A stretch of 64,000 bases of DNA from DASZBX01 sp035943635 (lineage in GTDB: Bacteria > Actinomycetota > Actinomycetes > Streptomycetales > Catenulisporaceae). Numbering within the stretch: position 1 is the stretch's first letter; each line of letters opens with the position of its first letter. Of the stretch, positions 54,965 through 63,508 are shown one piece after another. Position numbers and translations under genes: made by a program. The notes below the pieces were generated by a model that did no database searches, was not told the DNA's origin, and saw only the letters and a program-made list of their open reading frames with translations. The stretch is taken from the NCBI GenBank assembly GCA_035943635.1, contig DASZBX010000148.1, forward strand, positions 400,106 through 464,105. Direction: 5' to 3'.

Positions 54965-56851
54965 ATGGCAGGTCAGCTTATCGAACCACGGTTGCCCCAG
55001 CGCGTCGGCAAACGGCGGGACCCGGGCGCGGTCCGGCCCTCGCTGCTCTCCCGGGCCGGGATGCTCCTGGGCACCTCCCTGGACACCGGCCGCACCCTCG
55101 CGGCCATCGCCGAACTCGTGGTCCCCTCCTTCGCCGACCAGTGCGTGGTCGACCTGATCGACGACAGCGGCCGGCTGAACCGGGCCGTGACCGTGCGGAT
55201 GGACCAGGCCAAGGGCCGGCGCACCAGCCCGGTCGGCGGCCGCGGCCGCCAGGTCCAGTACCCCTCCAACCACCCCTGCGCGGTCGCCCTGCGCACCCTG
55301 CGCCCGGCCATCGCCGACCTGTCCTCGTTCCCGGTCCCGCTCGGCGTGCCCGGCCCCGGCGGCCCGGCCCCCGCAACCCCCGGCGCGCCCGGCCCGGTCG
55401 ACGGCCAGGCCCTGCTGGAAGAGCCGGTGTCGATCATAGCGGTGCCCCTGCTGGGCCCGCGCGGGGTGAAAGGCGTGCTCGCGGCCGCGATCGACGCCAA
55501 GGCCGACCGCTTCGACAGCGGCGACGTGGCCCTGCTCGAAGAGGTGGCCGCCCGCGCCGGGTTCGCCCTGGAGAACGCCGCCCTGTACGAGAACATGCGT
55601 ACAGTCGCCCTGGCCCTGCAGCACTCGCTCCTGCCGACCCACCTGCCCGAGATGGACGGGGTCAAGGTCCAGTTCCGCTACAGCCCCGGCGACGACTCCG
55701 ACGTCGGCGGCGACCTGTACGACGTGATCGAGCTGTCGGCCGGCCGGATCGGCGTCGCGATCGGCGACGTGCAGGGCCGCGGCGCCCACGCCGCCGCCGT
55801 GATGGGCCAGCTGCGGGCCGCGCTGCGCGCCTACGCCGTGCTCGACCTCGAACCGGCCGACGTGCTCGGCCACCTGGACGAACTGGTGCTCGGTCTGAAC
55901 GAGGCCCTGCTGGTCACCTGTATCTACGCGGTCTACGACCCGTTCACCCGGCAGTGCGTGCTGGCCAACGCCGGCCACCCGCCGCCCCTGCTGGCCGGGG
56001 CGCACGGCTGTTCCCCGATGGAGGTCCCGCCGGACGTGCCGCTCGGCGTGGGCGGCGTGGCGTTCAACGACCACACCTTCGTGGTCGCGCCCGGCGACGC
56101 CATCGTGCTCTACACCGACGGCGTGGTCGAGCGCCGGGACCGCGCGGTCGACCTCGGCGTGCGCGAACTGTGCGAGGCGCTGGAGAAGCTCGGCGAGGCC
56201 GACGACCCGAACGCCCTGTGCCGGGTGGTGCTGCGTACCGCGGGCAGTGCGAGCGACGACGACCAGGCCGTGCTGGCGATGTCCACCGGCTTCGCCCCGC
56301 TGCCGATCCAGCGCACCGAACTGCCGGTGGACCCGCAGTCCGCCTCCATGGCGCGCTCGTACGTCACCGGCATCCTGAGCGACTGGGACATCCGCTCGGA
56401 GTCGGTCGTGGACACGGTCGAGCTGCTGGTGTCCGAGCTGGTCACCAACGCGGTCCGGCACGCCGCCGGGCCGAGCCCGGTGCCCCGGGTGACCCTGGAC
56501 GCGGACGAGAGCCAGCTGGACCTGGACGCGCTCGAGCGCGCGCTGCTGGCCGACACCCCGCCGGAGAACCTGCTCGACAACGTGCTGCTGGACGGCGCGA
56601 TCCCGAAGCTGCGGATGGCCCGGCGGATCGAGGTGGTGGTGCGCCGCGGCCAGGCCGCGATCTGGATCGAGGTCTACGACCAGGACGTGCGGACCCCGCG
56701 GGTGCGCAGCGCGTCGGCGACCGACGAGGGCGGGCGGGGACTGTTCCTGGTCAAGCAGCTGTCCCAGCGCTGGGGAGTGCGCTCGACCACCACCGGCAAA
56801 GCGGTCTGGTTCCAGCTCGCGCTGCCCGAAGAGGACCGGGCCAAGGACTGA
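54965..56851 (+). CDS. GAF / PP2C (SpoIIE-type) / HATPase phosphatase-kinase
   Basis: A 628-residue regulator. A GAF-like domain is at ~25-190, with an inserted Pro/Gly/Ala loop. The PP2C phosphatase domain spans ~205-415: DVGGDLYDVIEL and IGVAIGDVQGRG carry metal Asp residues, LANAGHPPPLL and LYTDGVVERRD follow, and DDDQAVLAMS ends it. The HATPase domain (~430-625) has LVSELVTNAVRHA (N box), VYDQDVRTPRV and DEGGRGLFLVKQLSQRWG. A ~50-residue acidic insert separates the N box from the rest. Such proteins act on anti-anti-sigma partners. ATG 54965 follows GGGAGG. Confidence 0.93.
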   Translation: MAGQLIEPRLPQRVGKRRDPGAVRPSLLSRAGMLLGTSLDTGRTLAAIAELVVPSFADQCVVDLIDDSGRLNRAVTVRMDQAKGRRTSPVGGRGRQVQYPSNHPCAVALRTLRPAIADLSSFPVPLGVPGPGGPAPATPGAPGPVDGQALLEEPVSIIAVPLLGPRGVKGVLAAAIDAKADRFDSGDVALLEEVAARAGFALENAALYENMRTVALALQHSLLPTHLPEMDGVKVQFRYSPGDDSDVGGDLYDVIELSAGRIGVAIGDVQGRGAHAAAVMGQLRAALRAYAVLDLEPADVLGHLDELVLGLNEALLVTCIYAVYDPFTRQCVLANAGHPPPLLAGAHGCSPMEVPPDVPLGVGGVAFNDHTFVVAPGDAIVLYTDGVVERRDRAVDLGVRELCEALEKLGEADDPNALCRVVLRTAGSASDDDQAVLAMSTGFAPLPIQRTELPVDPQSASMARSYVTGILSDWDIRSESVVDTVELLVSELVTNAVRHAAGPSPVPRVTLDADESQLDLDALERALLADTPPENLLDNVLLDGAIPKLRMARRIEVVVRRGQAAIWIEVYDQDVRTPRVRSASATDEGGRGLFLVKQLSQRWGVRSTTTGKAVWFQLALPEEDRAKD

Positions 56852-56939
56852 GCGGGCCCGCCGCGGAAGTGGGGGCGGCGGCCGGGACCGGCCGCTGATC
56901 TGCCCGCGGTCTGCCAGGTGGCTGCTGCTCGGCTGGTGT

Positions 56940-57299
56940 CTACTTGCTCGTGCTGCTGGACGAGCTGCCGCCGCCCGAGCCGGACGAACTCGACGAGCTG
57001 GAGCCCGAGGAGCCGGAGCCCGAGGAAGACGACGAGGACGTGGTCGCCGGGGCCGGGGTGGAGCTGCCCGAGGACTTGTCCGAGGAACCGCCGGAGGCCG
57101 GGGGAGTCGAGGAGCTGCTGGCCGAGCGGCTGTCGGTCCGGTAGAAGCCGGAGCCCTTGAACACGATGCCGACCGCGGAGAACACCTTGCGCAGCTTGCC
57201 CTCGCACTTGGGGCAGACCGTCAGTGCTTCATCAGTGAACTTCTGGACGACTTCGAGACCTTCACCGCATGCGGTGCACTGGTACTGATACGTCGGCAC
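56940..57299 (-). CDS. FmdB-family zinc-ribbon protein, Ruc (Rv0991c) homologue
   Basis: A 119-residue protein: an N-terminal zinc ribbon with Cys8, Cys11, Cys29 and Cys32 (YQCTACG, TVCPKCEGKL), then FKGSGFYRTDSR and a disordered tail almost entirely of Ser, Gly and Thr. The layout is that of M. tuberculosis Rv0991c (Ruc), a redox-regulated chaperone that is heat-induced under HrcA control. GTG 57299 with GGAG upstream gives the family's start VPTYQYQ. A CIRCE-like operator lies 20 bp upstream. Other FmdB proteins regulate formamidase, but locus context favours Ruc. Confidence 0.88.
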   Translation of the reverse strand: MPTYQYQCTACGEGLEVVQKFTDEALTVCPKCEGKLRKVFSAVGIVFKGSGFYRTDSRSASSSSTPPASGGSSDKSSGSSTPAPATTSSSSSSGSGSSGSSSSSSSGSGGGSSSSSTSK

Positions 57300-57319
57300 G
57301 GCTTCACTCCAACTGATGC

Positions 57320-57346
57320 TTAGCACTCAAACACTTCGAGTGCCAA
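57320..57346. promoter_or_regulatory. CIRCE-like operator (HrcA site)
   Basis: TTAGCACTC (57320-57328), nine bases, then GAGTGCCAA (57338-57346). It matches the CIRCE consensus TTAGCACTC-N9-GAGTGCTAA except for one base in the right arm. It lies just upstream of the Ruc-like gene and implies HrcA heat-shock repression. Confidence 0.88.
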
Positions 57347-57696
57347 TACTGCGTCATCAGGGTGGCTCTTGTCCACTTTCTCGGGCATAACCGGCCTGTG
57401 GATAACCTCGGAAAACGCGGACGCCGGGTGATCGTGTAGTGCACTCTTGGTCATAAGGGCTTGTCGAGAAGCCCGGCGCGCGAGCAGTGCGCACACCACA
57501 GTGACGTGCACTACACGCCACGGCGAAGCAGGGGGAAGCCCATGGCAGCCATCGCTACCACCAGAATCCGGGCATGCCATATGACTGCCGCAGCCGAGTG
57601 GCCGGCGGCAGTCGGTAGCCGGTGTTCATGGTGTACGTGCGAAGCCGTTGTGGGGCACGTGCCTAGGCGGCCGCGCGCCCCGGTCCCCGCCGGTGC
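57347..57696. other. Intergenic region with inverted repeats and DnaA-box-like sequences
   Basis: No convincing gene lies between the CIRCE and the next minus-strand gene. It contains TTGTCCACT (57369-57377) and TGTGGATAA (57397-57405), close to DnaA boxes in opposite orientation; a long-range inverted repeat CGTGTAGTGCAC (57433-57444) and GTGCACTACACG (57506-57517); and a hairpin GGGCTT/AAGCCC (57457-57474) between those arms. An ATG at 57542 with an AGGGGGAAG site opens a poor-codon frame that I do not accept as a gene. Confidence 0.5.
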
Positions 57697-57894
57697 TCAG
57701 TCGCCGTGGTGCGGCGGCCGTTCCCGCAGGAACCGCTCCAGGTCGGCCGGGTCGTCTTGCCGCGCCGAGCTGTCGGCGAGCGACTCGCCCCAGCCCAGAT
57801 CGGTGTCGTCCCGGGTCTGTTCCAGCCCTGAGGCGGCGACCAGGTGGTCGTCTCGGCCCCAGCTGTCGTCCATATCGTCATCCCAGTCATTCAT
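57697..57894 (-). CDS. Small acidic conserved protein (65 aa)
   Basis: A 65-residue protein with MNDWDDDMDDSWGRDDHLVA, DTDLGWGESLADSS and a C-terminal FLRERPPHHGD. This matches a short actinomycete family of unknown function with a DTD-x-GWGE core and an RDRPPH end. ATG 57894 overlaps the stop of the ABC transporter gene (ATGA), so it is translated with it. It may be a regulator or accessory of the exporter, which is inference. Confidence 0.8.
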   Translation of the reverse strand: MNDWDDDMDDSWGRDDHLVAASGLEQTRDDTDLGWGESLADSSARQDDPADLERFLRERPPHHGD

Positions 57895-59693
57895 AGCGCT
57901 TCCGATCGTACCGAGGACTGGTGGCCGCCAGGCGACACCGAGGCGGCCTCGCCATGCCAGGAATCCCACAATCGGGCGTACGCGCCGTCGGCCTCGATCA
58001 GGTCGTGGTGCGACCCGAGCTCCGTGATCCGGCCGTCTTCGACCACCGCGACCCGGTCGGCGTCGTGCGCGGTGTGCAGCCGGTGCGCGATCGCGATCAC
58101 CGTGCGGCCTTCGAGCACCGCGGACAGCGAGCGCTCCAGGTGCCGGGCGGCCCGCGGGTCGAGCAGGGCGGTGGCCTCGTCGAGCACCAGCACCCGCGGG
58201 TCGGCCAGCAGGATCCGGGCCAGGGCCAGCTGCTGCGCCTGCGGCGGGGACAGCGCCGCGCCGCCGGAGCCGACCCGGGTGTCCAGGCCGTCCGGCAGGG
58301 CGCGGGCCCACTCCTGCGCGTCCACCCCGGCCAGGGCGGCCCACAGCTGCTCGTCGGTCGCCTCCGCGGCCGCGGCCAGGATCAGGTTGTCCCGCAGCGG
58401 CCCGGCGAAGACGTGATGGTCCTGGGTCACCAGGACCACCTCGCCGCGCAGCTCGTCCAGCGGCAGCTCGATCAGCGGCGCGCCGCCGAGCTGCACCGAT
58501 CCGGTGCGCGGGCCGTGGATCCCGGCCAGCAGCCGGCCCAGGGTGGACTTGCCGGCGCCGGACGGGCCGACCATGGCGAACCGCTCCCCGGGCCGCACGG
58601 TCAGCTCCACGCCGTGCAGCACGTCCCGGCGCTCGGTGTAGCCGAAGTGCACCTGCGCGGCGACCAGCCGGCGCGGGTCGGCCACGGCCCGGCTGCCCGC
58701 GTCCCGGTCCGGCCGCACCTGGGCCACGCCGAGCAGCCGGGCCAGCGAGGCGCCGCCGACCTGGAGCGTGTCGAGCCACTCCAGCAGCTGGCTCAGCGGG
58801 GTCGACAGCTGCTGGATGTAAAGCGTGACGGCCGTGACCTGGGCGAGGTTCACCCAGCCACGGGTGTACGCGTATCCGCCGAACAGAAGGGAGACCGCGA
58901 CGGGCAGGGTGTAGGTGAACTCCTGGACCGGGAAGAACACGCTGCGCAGCCGCAGCGTGTAACGCTCGGCCTCATAAGACTTCTTGATCGCGTCGTCGGC
59001 GTGCGCGATCCGCCGGGCCTGCAGACCGAAGGCCTCGATGGTCGTGGCGCCCTCCGCGGTCGCGCTCAGGCTGTCCGTGATCCCGGCGTAGGCCGCGCTC
59101 TCGCGCAGGTAGCCGGCTGTGGCCCGGCTCAGGTACCAGCGGCTGGCCAGCAGCGTCGGCAGCACGATGACCAGGATGGACAGGGAGAGCAGCGGCGAGG
59201 TGAGCAGGGTGGCGCCGAGCGTGAACGCCATGACGGTGACACCGACCAGCACGGACGGCACGGCGAACTGGGAGGACTGGCGCAATGCGTCGACGTCCCG
59301 CGAGGCCCGGTTGATCAGGTCCCCGCTGCCCGCGTTCTCCACTGTCGACAGCGGCAGCGCGAGCACCTTCTCCACGAACTCCTCACGCAGCTCGGCGAGC
59401 AGGGTGGTGCCGAAACGGCCGGCCGCGCGGTAGGCGTAGTGGGTCAGCACGGTCTGCACGATCACGAACCCGATCAACGCGGCCGCGATCGAGTCGATCT
59501 GCCGGGAGGCGGTGCCGTTCTGCACGTCCTGGACCAGCTGGCCCAGCAGCCGCGGCCCGACCAGGCCGGCCACGGCGGCCAGCCCGTAGAGCCCGATCGT
59601 GGCGGTCAGTTCGCGCGGATGCCGGGTGACCAGCGACTTGGCGTAGGCGCGGACCTCGGTGGTGTCCGCGATCGGCAGCAGGCGGGAATTCAC
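57891..59693 (-). CDS. ABC exporter half-transporter with intact Walker motifs but altered signature
   Basis: A 600-residue half-transporter: six helices in ~1-330 (GLYGLAAVAGLVGPRLLGQL, LSILVIVLPTLLASRWYLS) and an ATPase domain. Walker A GPSGAGKST (~375), Q-loop VLVTQDHHVF, Walker B VLVLDEATALLD and switch His in IAIAHRLH are intact. The signature is ALSPPQAQQLALARIL, with LSGGQ changed to LSPPQ. GTG 59693 overlaps the partner gene stop. It is expected to pair with the next gene's product as a heterodimer exporting an unknown molecule. Confidence 0.95.
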   Translation of the reverse strand: MNSRLLPIADTTEVRAYAKSLVTRHPRELTATIGLYGLAAVAGLVGPRLLGQLVQDVQNGTASRQIDSIAAALIGFVIVQTVLTHYAYRAAGRFGTTLLAELREEFVEKVLALPLSTVENAGSGDLINRASRDVDALRQSSQFAVPSVLVGVTVMAFTLGATLLTSPLLSLSILVIVLPTLLASRWYLSRATAGYLRESAAYAGITDSLSATAEGATTIEAFGLQARRIAHADDAIKKSYEAERYTLRLRSVFFPVQEFTYTLPVAVSLLFGGYAYTRGWVNLAQVTAVTLYIQQLSTPLSQLLEWLDTLQVGGASLARLLGVAQVRPDRDAGSRAVADPRRLVAAQVHFGYTERRDVLHGVELTVRPGERFAMVGPSGAGKSTLGRLLAGIHGPRTGSVQLGGAPLIELPLDELRGEVVLVTQDHHVFAGPLRDNLILAAAAEATDEQLWAALAGVDAQEWARALPDGLDTRVGSGGAALSPPQAQQLALARILLADPRVLVLDEATALLDPRAARHLERSLSAVLEGRTVIAIAHRLHTAHDADRVAVVEDGRITELGSHHDLIEADGAYARLWDSWHGEAASVSPGGHQSSVRSEAL

Positions 59694-61444
59694 GCGTTCT
59701 CTCCTCGGGTGACGAGCGCCCGGTACTGCGGATTGTGCGCGAGCAGGTCGCGGTGCGGGCCGCAGGCGACCACCTTCCCGTCCGCGACGAACGCGACCTC
59801 GTGCGCCTGGTCGAGCACCAGCGGGCTGGTCGAGAAGACCACCGTGGCGCGGGCCGGGCCGCTTCCGGCGGCCTGCCGCAGCCGCAGGTTCGCCGCGATC
59901 CGGGCCTCGGTGTGCGCGTCCACGGCGCTGGTCGGCTCTATCAGAAGAGTGAACCGACGGTCGGCCAGCAGCGCCCGGGCCAGCCGCAGGCGTTGCAGCT
60001 GTCCGCCGGAGAAGGACCGGCCGCCTTCGTCGACCTCGGTGTCGAGCCCGTCCGGCAGACCGTCCAGGATGTCTTGGGCGCTGGCCGTGGTGAGCGCGGC
60101 GAGCACGTCCGCGTCGTCGGCCGCCCCGGCGCAGTCCAGCTCGGACCGCAGCGAGCCGCTGAAGAACCGGTCCTCGTTGCGGGCCAGCAGGATGGTCCGG
60201 CGCAGGTCGGCCACCGGGAGCTCGGCCAGATCGGTCTCGTCGAGCGTCGGTGCCGGTCCGGGGCCGTCGGGCTTCTCGTACCGGGCCATCCGCAGCGCCA
60301 GGCTCTGCGCCTGTTCGGGCTCGGTGCAGGCCACCCCCAACAACTGTCCGGTCCGCGCGATCAGGCCCGATTCCGGATCGGCCAGGGTCTCCGCGCGCCC
60401 CGCGTGTGCCACTCGTTCCGCTGTCTCTGCGCTTAGCCCTGCGTCGGCTATCTCCGGTTCCAGGTTCAGGATCCGGACCACCCGCTTGGCGGCGACGTGC
60501 GCCCGGGTGACCAGGTCGGCCGCCTCCATCAGGGTGGCCAGCGGCAGGGAGAGGAAGGCCGCGTAGCCGTAGAAGGTGACCAGGTTGCCGACCGTCAGGT
60601 GCCCGTCCAGCGCGAAATGAGCCGCGAGCCAGGTGACCACCGTCACGATCACCCCCGGCAGGATGATCTCCACCGAGGCGAGCAGCGCCTCGATCTTGGT
60701 CACCGAGTAGGCCGCGACCCGCAGCTGCTGCGACTCGGTCCGGTAGCGCCGGGCGAACACCCGCTCCCCGCCGATGCCGCGCAGGATCCGCAGCCCGGCC
60801 GCGATGTCGATCGCCTGCCCGGTCAGCTCGCCCTGCTTGACCCGGTACTGCGCCTGCCGCTTGTGCAGCGGCTTGAGCAGCAGGGCGGTCAGCAGGGTGA
60901 GCATCGGCACGCCGATCAGCACGACCAGCCCCAGCGGCACCGAGGTCACCAACATGATCACGGCTACGACCACGATCGCGGTCACGGCGCCGGTCAGCCG
61001 CGCGGTGATGTCCAGCCCGCTGCCGATCTCGGCGATGTCCGAGGTGCCGACGGCGACCACGTCCCCGGTCGAGGCCAGCTTGGCCAGCGTCGCCCCGAGC
61101 TCGGTGGTCTTGCGGGCGACCACCTGGACCGTCCGGTAGGACCCGGACAGCCAGTTGGTGACCGCGTTGCGGTGCCGCAGGATCCCCGAGACGGCGGTCA
61201 GCGCCCCGAGCCCGAGCACGATCAGCGACCAGTGCACCAGCGCGGTCGAGTTCTTCGCCGTGATCCCCGCGTCGATCGTGTGCCCGACGGCCGCCGGCAT
61301 CAACGCCTGCGACACCATCCACGTGACGCCCCACAGCATGCCCAGCGCGATGGAGTTGCGCTGATGGCGGATCAGCCACCACAGATAGCGATTGGCGGAT
61401 CGACTGTCGGCGACGCCGGGATCCGGCACGGGAAGTTTTCGCAT
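59690..61444 (-). CDS. ABC exporter half-transporter with degenerate Walker A, Walker B and H-loop
   Basis: A 584-residue half-transporter with a normal six-helix domain (ALGMLWGVTWMVSQALMPAA, VIMLVTSVPLGLVVLIG). In the ATPase domain the P-loop position (~360-375) reads GLIARTGQLLGVACTE, with no G-x4-GKS/T. The signature FSGGQLQRLRLARALL (~478) is intact. Walker B is LLIEPTSAVD, with Ile replacing the Asp but Glu kept, and the switch His is replaced (VVFSTSP). It therefore probably cannot bind ATP as usual, but can supply a signature to its partner. ATG 61444 has GGTGGGG upstream. Confidence 0.94.
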   Translation of the reverse strand: MRKLPVPDPGVADSRSANRYLWWLIRHQRNSIALGMLWGVTWMVSQALMPAAVGHTIDAGITAKNSTALVHWSLIVLGLGALTAVSGILRHRNAVTNWLSGSYRTVQVVARKTTELGATLAKLASTGDVVAVGTSDIAEIGSGLDITARLTGAVTAIVVVAVIMLVTSVPLGLVVLIGVPMLTLLTALLLKPLHKRQAQYRVKQGELTGQAIDIAAGLRILRGIGGERVFARRYRTESQQLRVAAYSVTKIEALLASVEIILPGVIVTVVTWLAAHFALDGHLTVGNLVTFYGYAAFLSLPLATLMEAADLVTRAHVAAKRVVRILNLEPEIADAGLSAETAERVAHAGRAETLADPESGLIARTGQLLGVACTEPEQAQSLALRMARYEKPDGPGPAPTLDETDLAELPVADLRRTILLARNEDRFFSGSLRSELDCAGAADDADVLAALTTASAQDILDGLPDGLDTEVDEGGRSFSGGQLQRLRLARALLADRRFTLLIEPTSAVDAHTEARIAANLRLRQAAGSGPARATVVFSTSPLVLDQAHEVAFVADGKVVACGPHRDLLAHNPQYRALVTRGENA

Positions 61445-61577
61445 GGCGGCCCCACCATAGACGGGTTGAGCAGCGCGATGCCATGCATTTTCGGGTCGCG
61501 TGCGGTGGCGCGCGTCTGTGTCGTAGCCCCGTGATTGAATCGGCCCATGTGCCACATCGAGAGCAGGCGACGGTGTC

Positions 61578-62198
61578 ATGGCTGAGCGCCGACTGGGCCA
61601 GTCCGCGCCCAAGACGCTGACCCAGATCCGGGACGAGGACTGGTACGCCCGCGATTTGTCCGACCAGAACCACGCCCAGGTCGAGTTCATCGATCTCGAC
61701 CTGACCGAGACCACCGGCCACGGCGCGAGCTTCACCGACTGCACGTTCCGCGGCGTCCGGTTCAACGTGACGACCCAGACCGGCGCCGCGTTCACGAACT
61801 GCACCTTCAAGCGCTGCGTGTTCTTCGAGGCCGCCTTCACCGAATGCAAGTTCGTCGGCTCGATGTTCGACCAGTGCACCCACGACCTGATGAAGGTCGA
61901 GGGCGGCGACTGGTCGTTCACCGGCCTGCCCGGCGCCGACCTGCGCAGCGCCGCGTTCCAGGACGTGCGCATGCGCGAGACCGACCTCACCGGCGCCCGC
62001 TTCGAGGGCGCGAAACTGCGCGGCTGCGACCTGTCCGGCGCCTGGCTGCACAACACGGTCCTGACCGGCTGCGACCTGCGCGGCAGCGACCTGTCCGCGC
62101 TGGACCCGAGCACGGTCGAACTCCGGGGCGCCCTGGTCACGATGGACCAGGCGGTTGTCATCGCCACCGCACTGGGCCTGGACGTGCGCTACGACTGA
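61578..62198 (+). CDS. Pentapeptide-repeat protein
   Basis: A 206-residue protein of pentapeptide repeats forming a right-handed beta-helix: units such as GASFT DCTFR GVRFN, AAFTN CTFKR CVFFE, ADLRS AAFQD, TDLTG ARFEG AKLRG CDLSG. It resembles the Qnr/McbG-type and Streptomyces repeat proteins, some of which mimic DNA and protect gyrase; that role is not shown here. ATG 61578, divergent from the ABC exporter genes. Confidence 0.9.
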   Translation: MAERRLGQSAPKTLTQIRDEDWYARDLSDQNHAQVEFIDLDLTETTGHGASFTDCTFRGVRFNVTTQTGAAFTNCTFKRCVFFEAAFTECKFVGSMFDQCTHDLMKVEGGDWSFTGLPGADLRSAAFQDVRMRETDLTGARFEGAKLRGCDLSGAWLHNTVLTGCDLRGSDLSALDPSTVELRGALVTMDQAVVIATALGLDVRYD

Positions 62199-62389
62199 TC
62201 CGCGGCCGGGCTTCGGCCGGATGGATGGATTACGCAGGGAGTCCTCGGCCCGGCGGCGCCGCCCCCGGGTGCCTGGGTGTGCCCAGATGTTATGGATATT
62301 GAAGTTTTTCCGGATTTGTCCCGGCGGCCTCGCCCGCCCGAGGCCGCCGGCCGTGACTTCCGCTCCCAGCGCATCATGAAAGCGACCCC

Positions 62390-63130
62390 ATGCTCCTGCA
62401 TTGCTCTTCCCGCCTGGCCGCGGTGTCGGCCATGTGTATCGGCGGGCTCATGTGCACCGCCGTCCCGGCCCACGCGGCCCTGACCTCGCCGGAGGCCAAC
62501 GCCTACGTGGTGAGCGCGACGCTGGCCGGCGCGTCGATCGTGGCCCCGACGCCCGACTCGACGTACGCCCCCGGCGGCACGTTCACCGTGGCCAACCTCG
62601 CCGTCGGCCCGTTCGCCTCCAACGCCACCGCCACAGCCACGACCGCCGGCGACCCGACCACCGGGGACTCCAGCGCCTCCGCGACGGTCGACACCCTGGG
62701 CGTCACCCTGTCCGCCATCGCCGCGCTCAACCTGACCGGCGTCGACTCCACCTGCACGGCCACCCCGGCCGGCGCGACCGGTTCCGGCCTGATCGCCGGC
62801 GGCAACCTGAGCCTGCTCGGCATCGCGACCCCGCTGAACGCCGCCGCCGCGCCGAACACGACCGTGACCATCCCGGGCGTGGGCAGCCTGGTCCTGAACG
62901 AGCAGACCACCGACCCGGCCACCGGCATCCTGACCGTCAACGCGGTGGACGTGACCATCACCGGCGGCACCGAACTGATCATCGGCCACGCGGCCTGCGG
63001 CGGCGCCCCGGCCGTGGTGGCCACGCCGATGGTCAACGGCAAGGCGGCCGCCGGCGGCCTGGCCGCAGCCGGAACCCTCGCCCTGGTCAACCTGCGCCGC
63101 AAGCGCCGCACTGCCTTCAGCCGGGACTAG
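62390..63130 (+). CDS. Choice-of-anchor-P-like secreted protein
   Basis: A 246-residue exported protein. A signal sequence (LAAVSAMCIGGLMCTAVPAHA) ends near residue 29. The body matches the choice-of-anchor P pattern: NAYVVSATLAG, VDTLGVTLSAIAALNLTGVD, STCTATPAGATGSG, LVLNEQTTD and LTVNAVDVTITGG with LIIGHAACGG. The C-terminus has a small hydrophobic stretch (AAGGLAAAGTLALVNL) and RRKRR, like a membrane anchor or sorting tail but without LPXTG. ATG 62390 is the likely start. The function is not known. Confidence 0.8.
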   Translation: MLLHCSSRLAAVSAMCIGGLMCTAVPAHAALTSPEANAYVVSATLAGASIVAPTPDSTYAPGGTFTVANLAVGPFASNATATATTAGDPTTGDSSASATVDTLGVTLSAIAALNLTGVDSTCTATPAGATGSGLIAGGNLSLLGIATPLNAAAAPNTTVTIPGVGSLVLNEQTTDPATGILTVNAVDVTITGGTELIIGHAACGGAPAVVATPMVNGKAAAGGLAAAGTLALVNLRRKRRTAFSRD

Positions 63131-63432
63131 CAGCAGGCGACAAGCCGCGGCAGGTAGCAGGAGTCGCTTGTCGGGACGGCAGCCACTCGCGCACTCATCC
63201 CGACCCGGCCACCGCCGGGCCCGCGTCCTTCCTCCAGATGCCGGGCCCGGCAGGCGTGCACAGGCGGCCCGCCCGGCCGGCCACGAGACGTCACGCCTCG
63301 GACTCGCCCCGAAAACCTGGTTCAAGACCGGCAGCCCCAACCTGTAAGCTAGGACCGCTTTCGGTAGCCCGCGCCACGGCGACCCGGCGAAGCCACCCAC
63401 TCGCCCACCGCCGCGTGCCCGAGCGACTGTTT
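63131..63432. other. Intergenic region before tRNA-Arg
   Basis: No gene is evident. A stem CGACAAGC (63138-63145) / GCTTGTCG (63166-63173) may end the upstream gene. A possible promoter for the tRNA is TTCAAG (63321-63326), 18 bases, TAAGCT (63345-63350), about 83 bp before the tRNA. Confidence 0.5.
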
Positions 63433-63508
63433 GCCCTCGTAGCTCAGGGGATAGAGCATCCGCCTCCTAAGCGGGTGGTCGGCAGTTCGAATCTGCCCGA
63501 GGGCACCA
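63433..63508 (+). tRNA. tRNA-Arg (anticodon CCU)
   Basis: A complete cloverleaf: acceptor GCCCTCG (63433-63439) with CGAGGGC (63498-63504); D stem GCTC/GAGC; anticodon stem 59-63 with 71-75 (63459-63463, 63471-63475) and loop CTCCTAA giving anticodon CCT at 63466-63468; T stem GGCAG/CTGCC with TTCGAAT. Discriminator A and encoded CCA complete the end at 63508. It reads the AGG codon. The 3' end may be the attachment site of an integrated element. Confidence 0.97.

Noticed and set aside
57320..57580. An 86-codon minus-strand frame over the CIRCE region
   Set aside because: It overlaps the operator and the Ruc promoter region and has no recognisable features.
57542..58027. Plus-strand frame starting at ATG 57542 with a good ribosome site
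   Set aside because: Codons are atypical (AGA, TCA, CAT), and most of it runs antisense to the 65-aa conserved acidic protein and the ABC gene.
59694..62051. A 786-codon N-terminal extension of the ABC gene in frame with 57891-59693
   Set aside because: It is unrelated, Arg/Gly-rich translation over the second ABC gene and the pentapeptide gene; the real start is GTG 59693, overlapping the partner stop.
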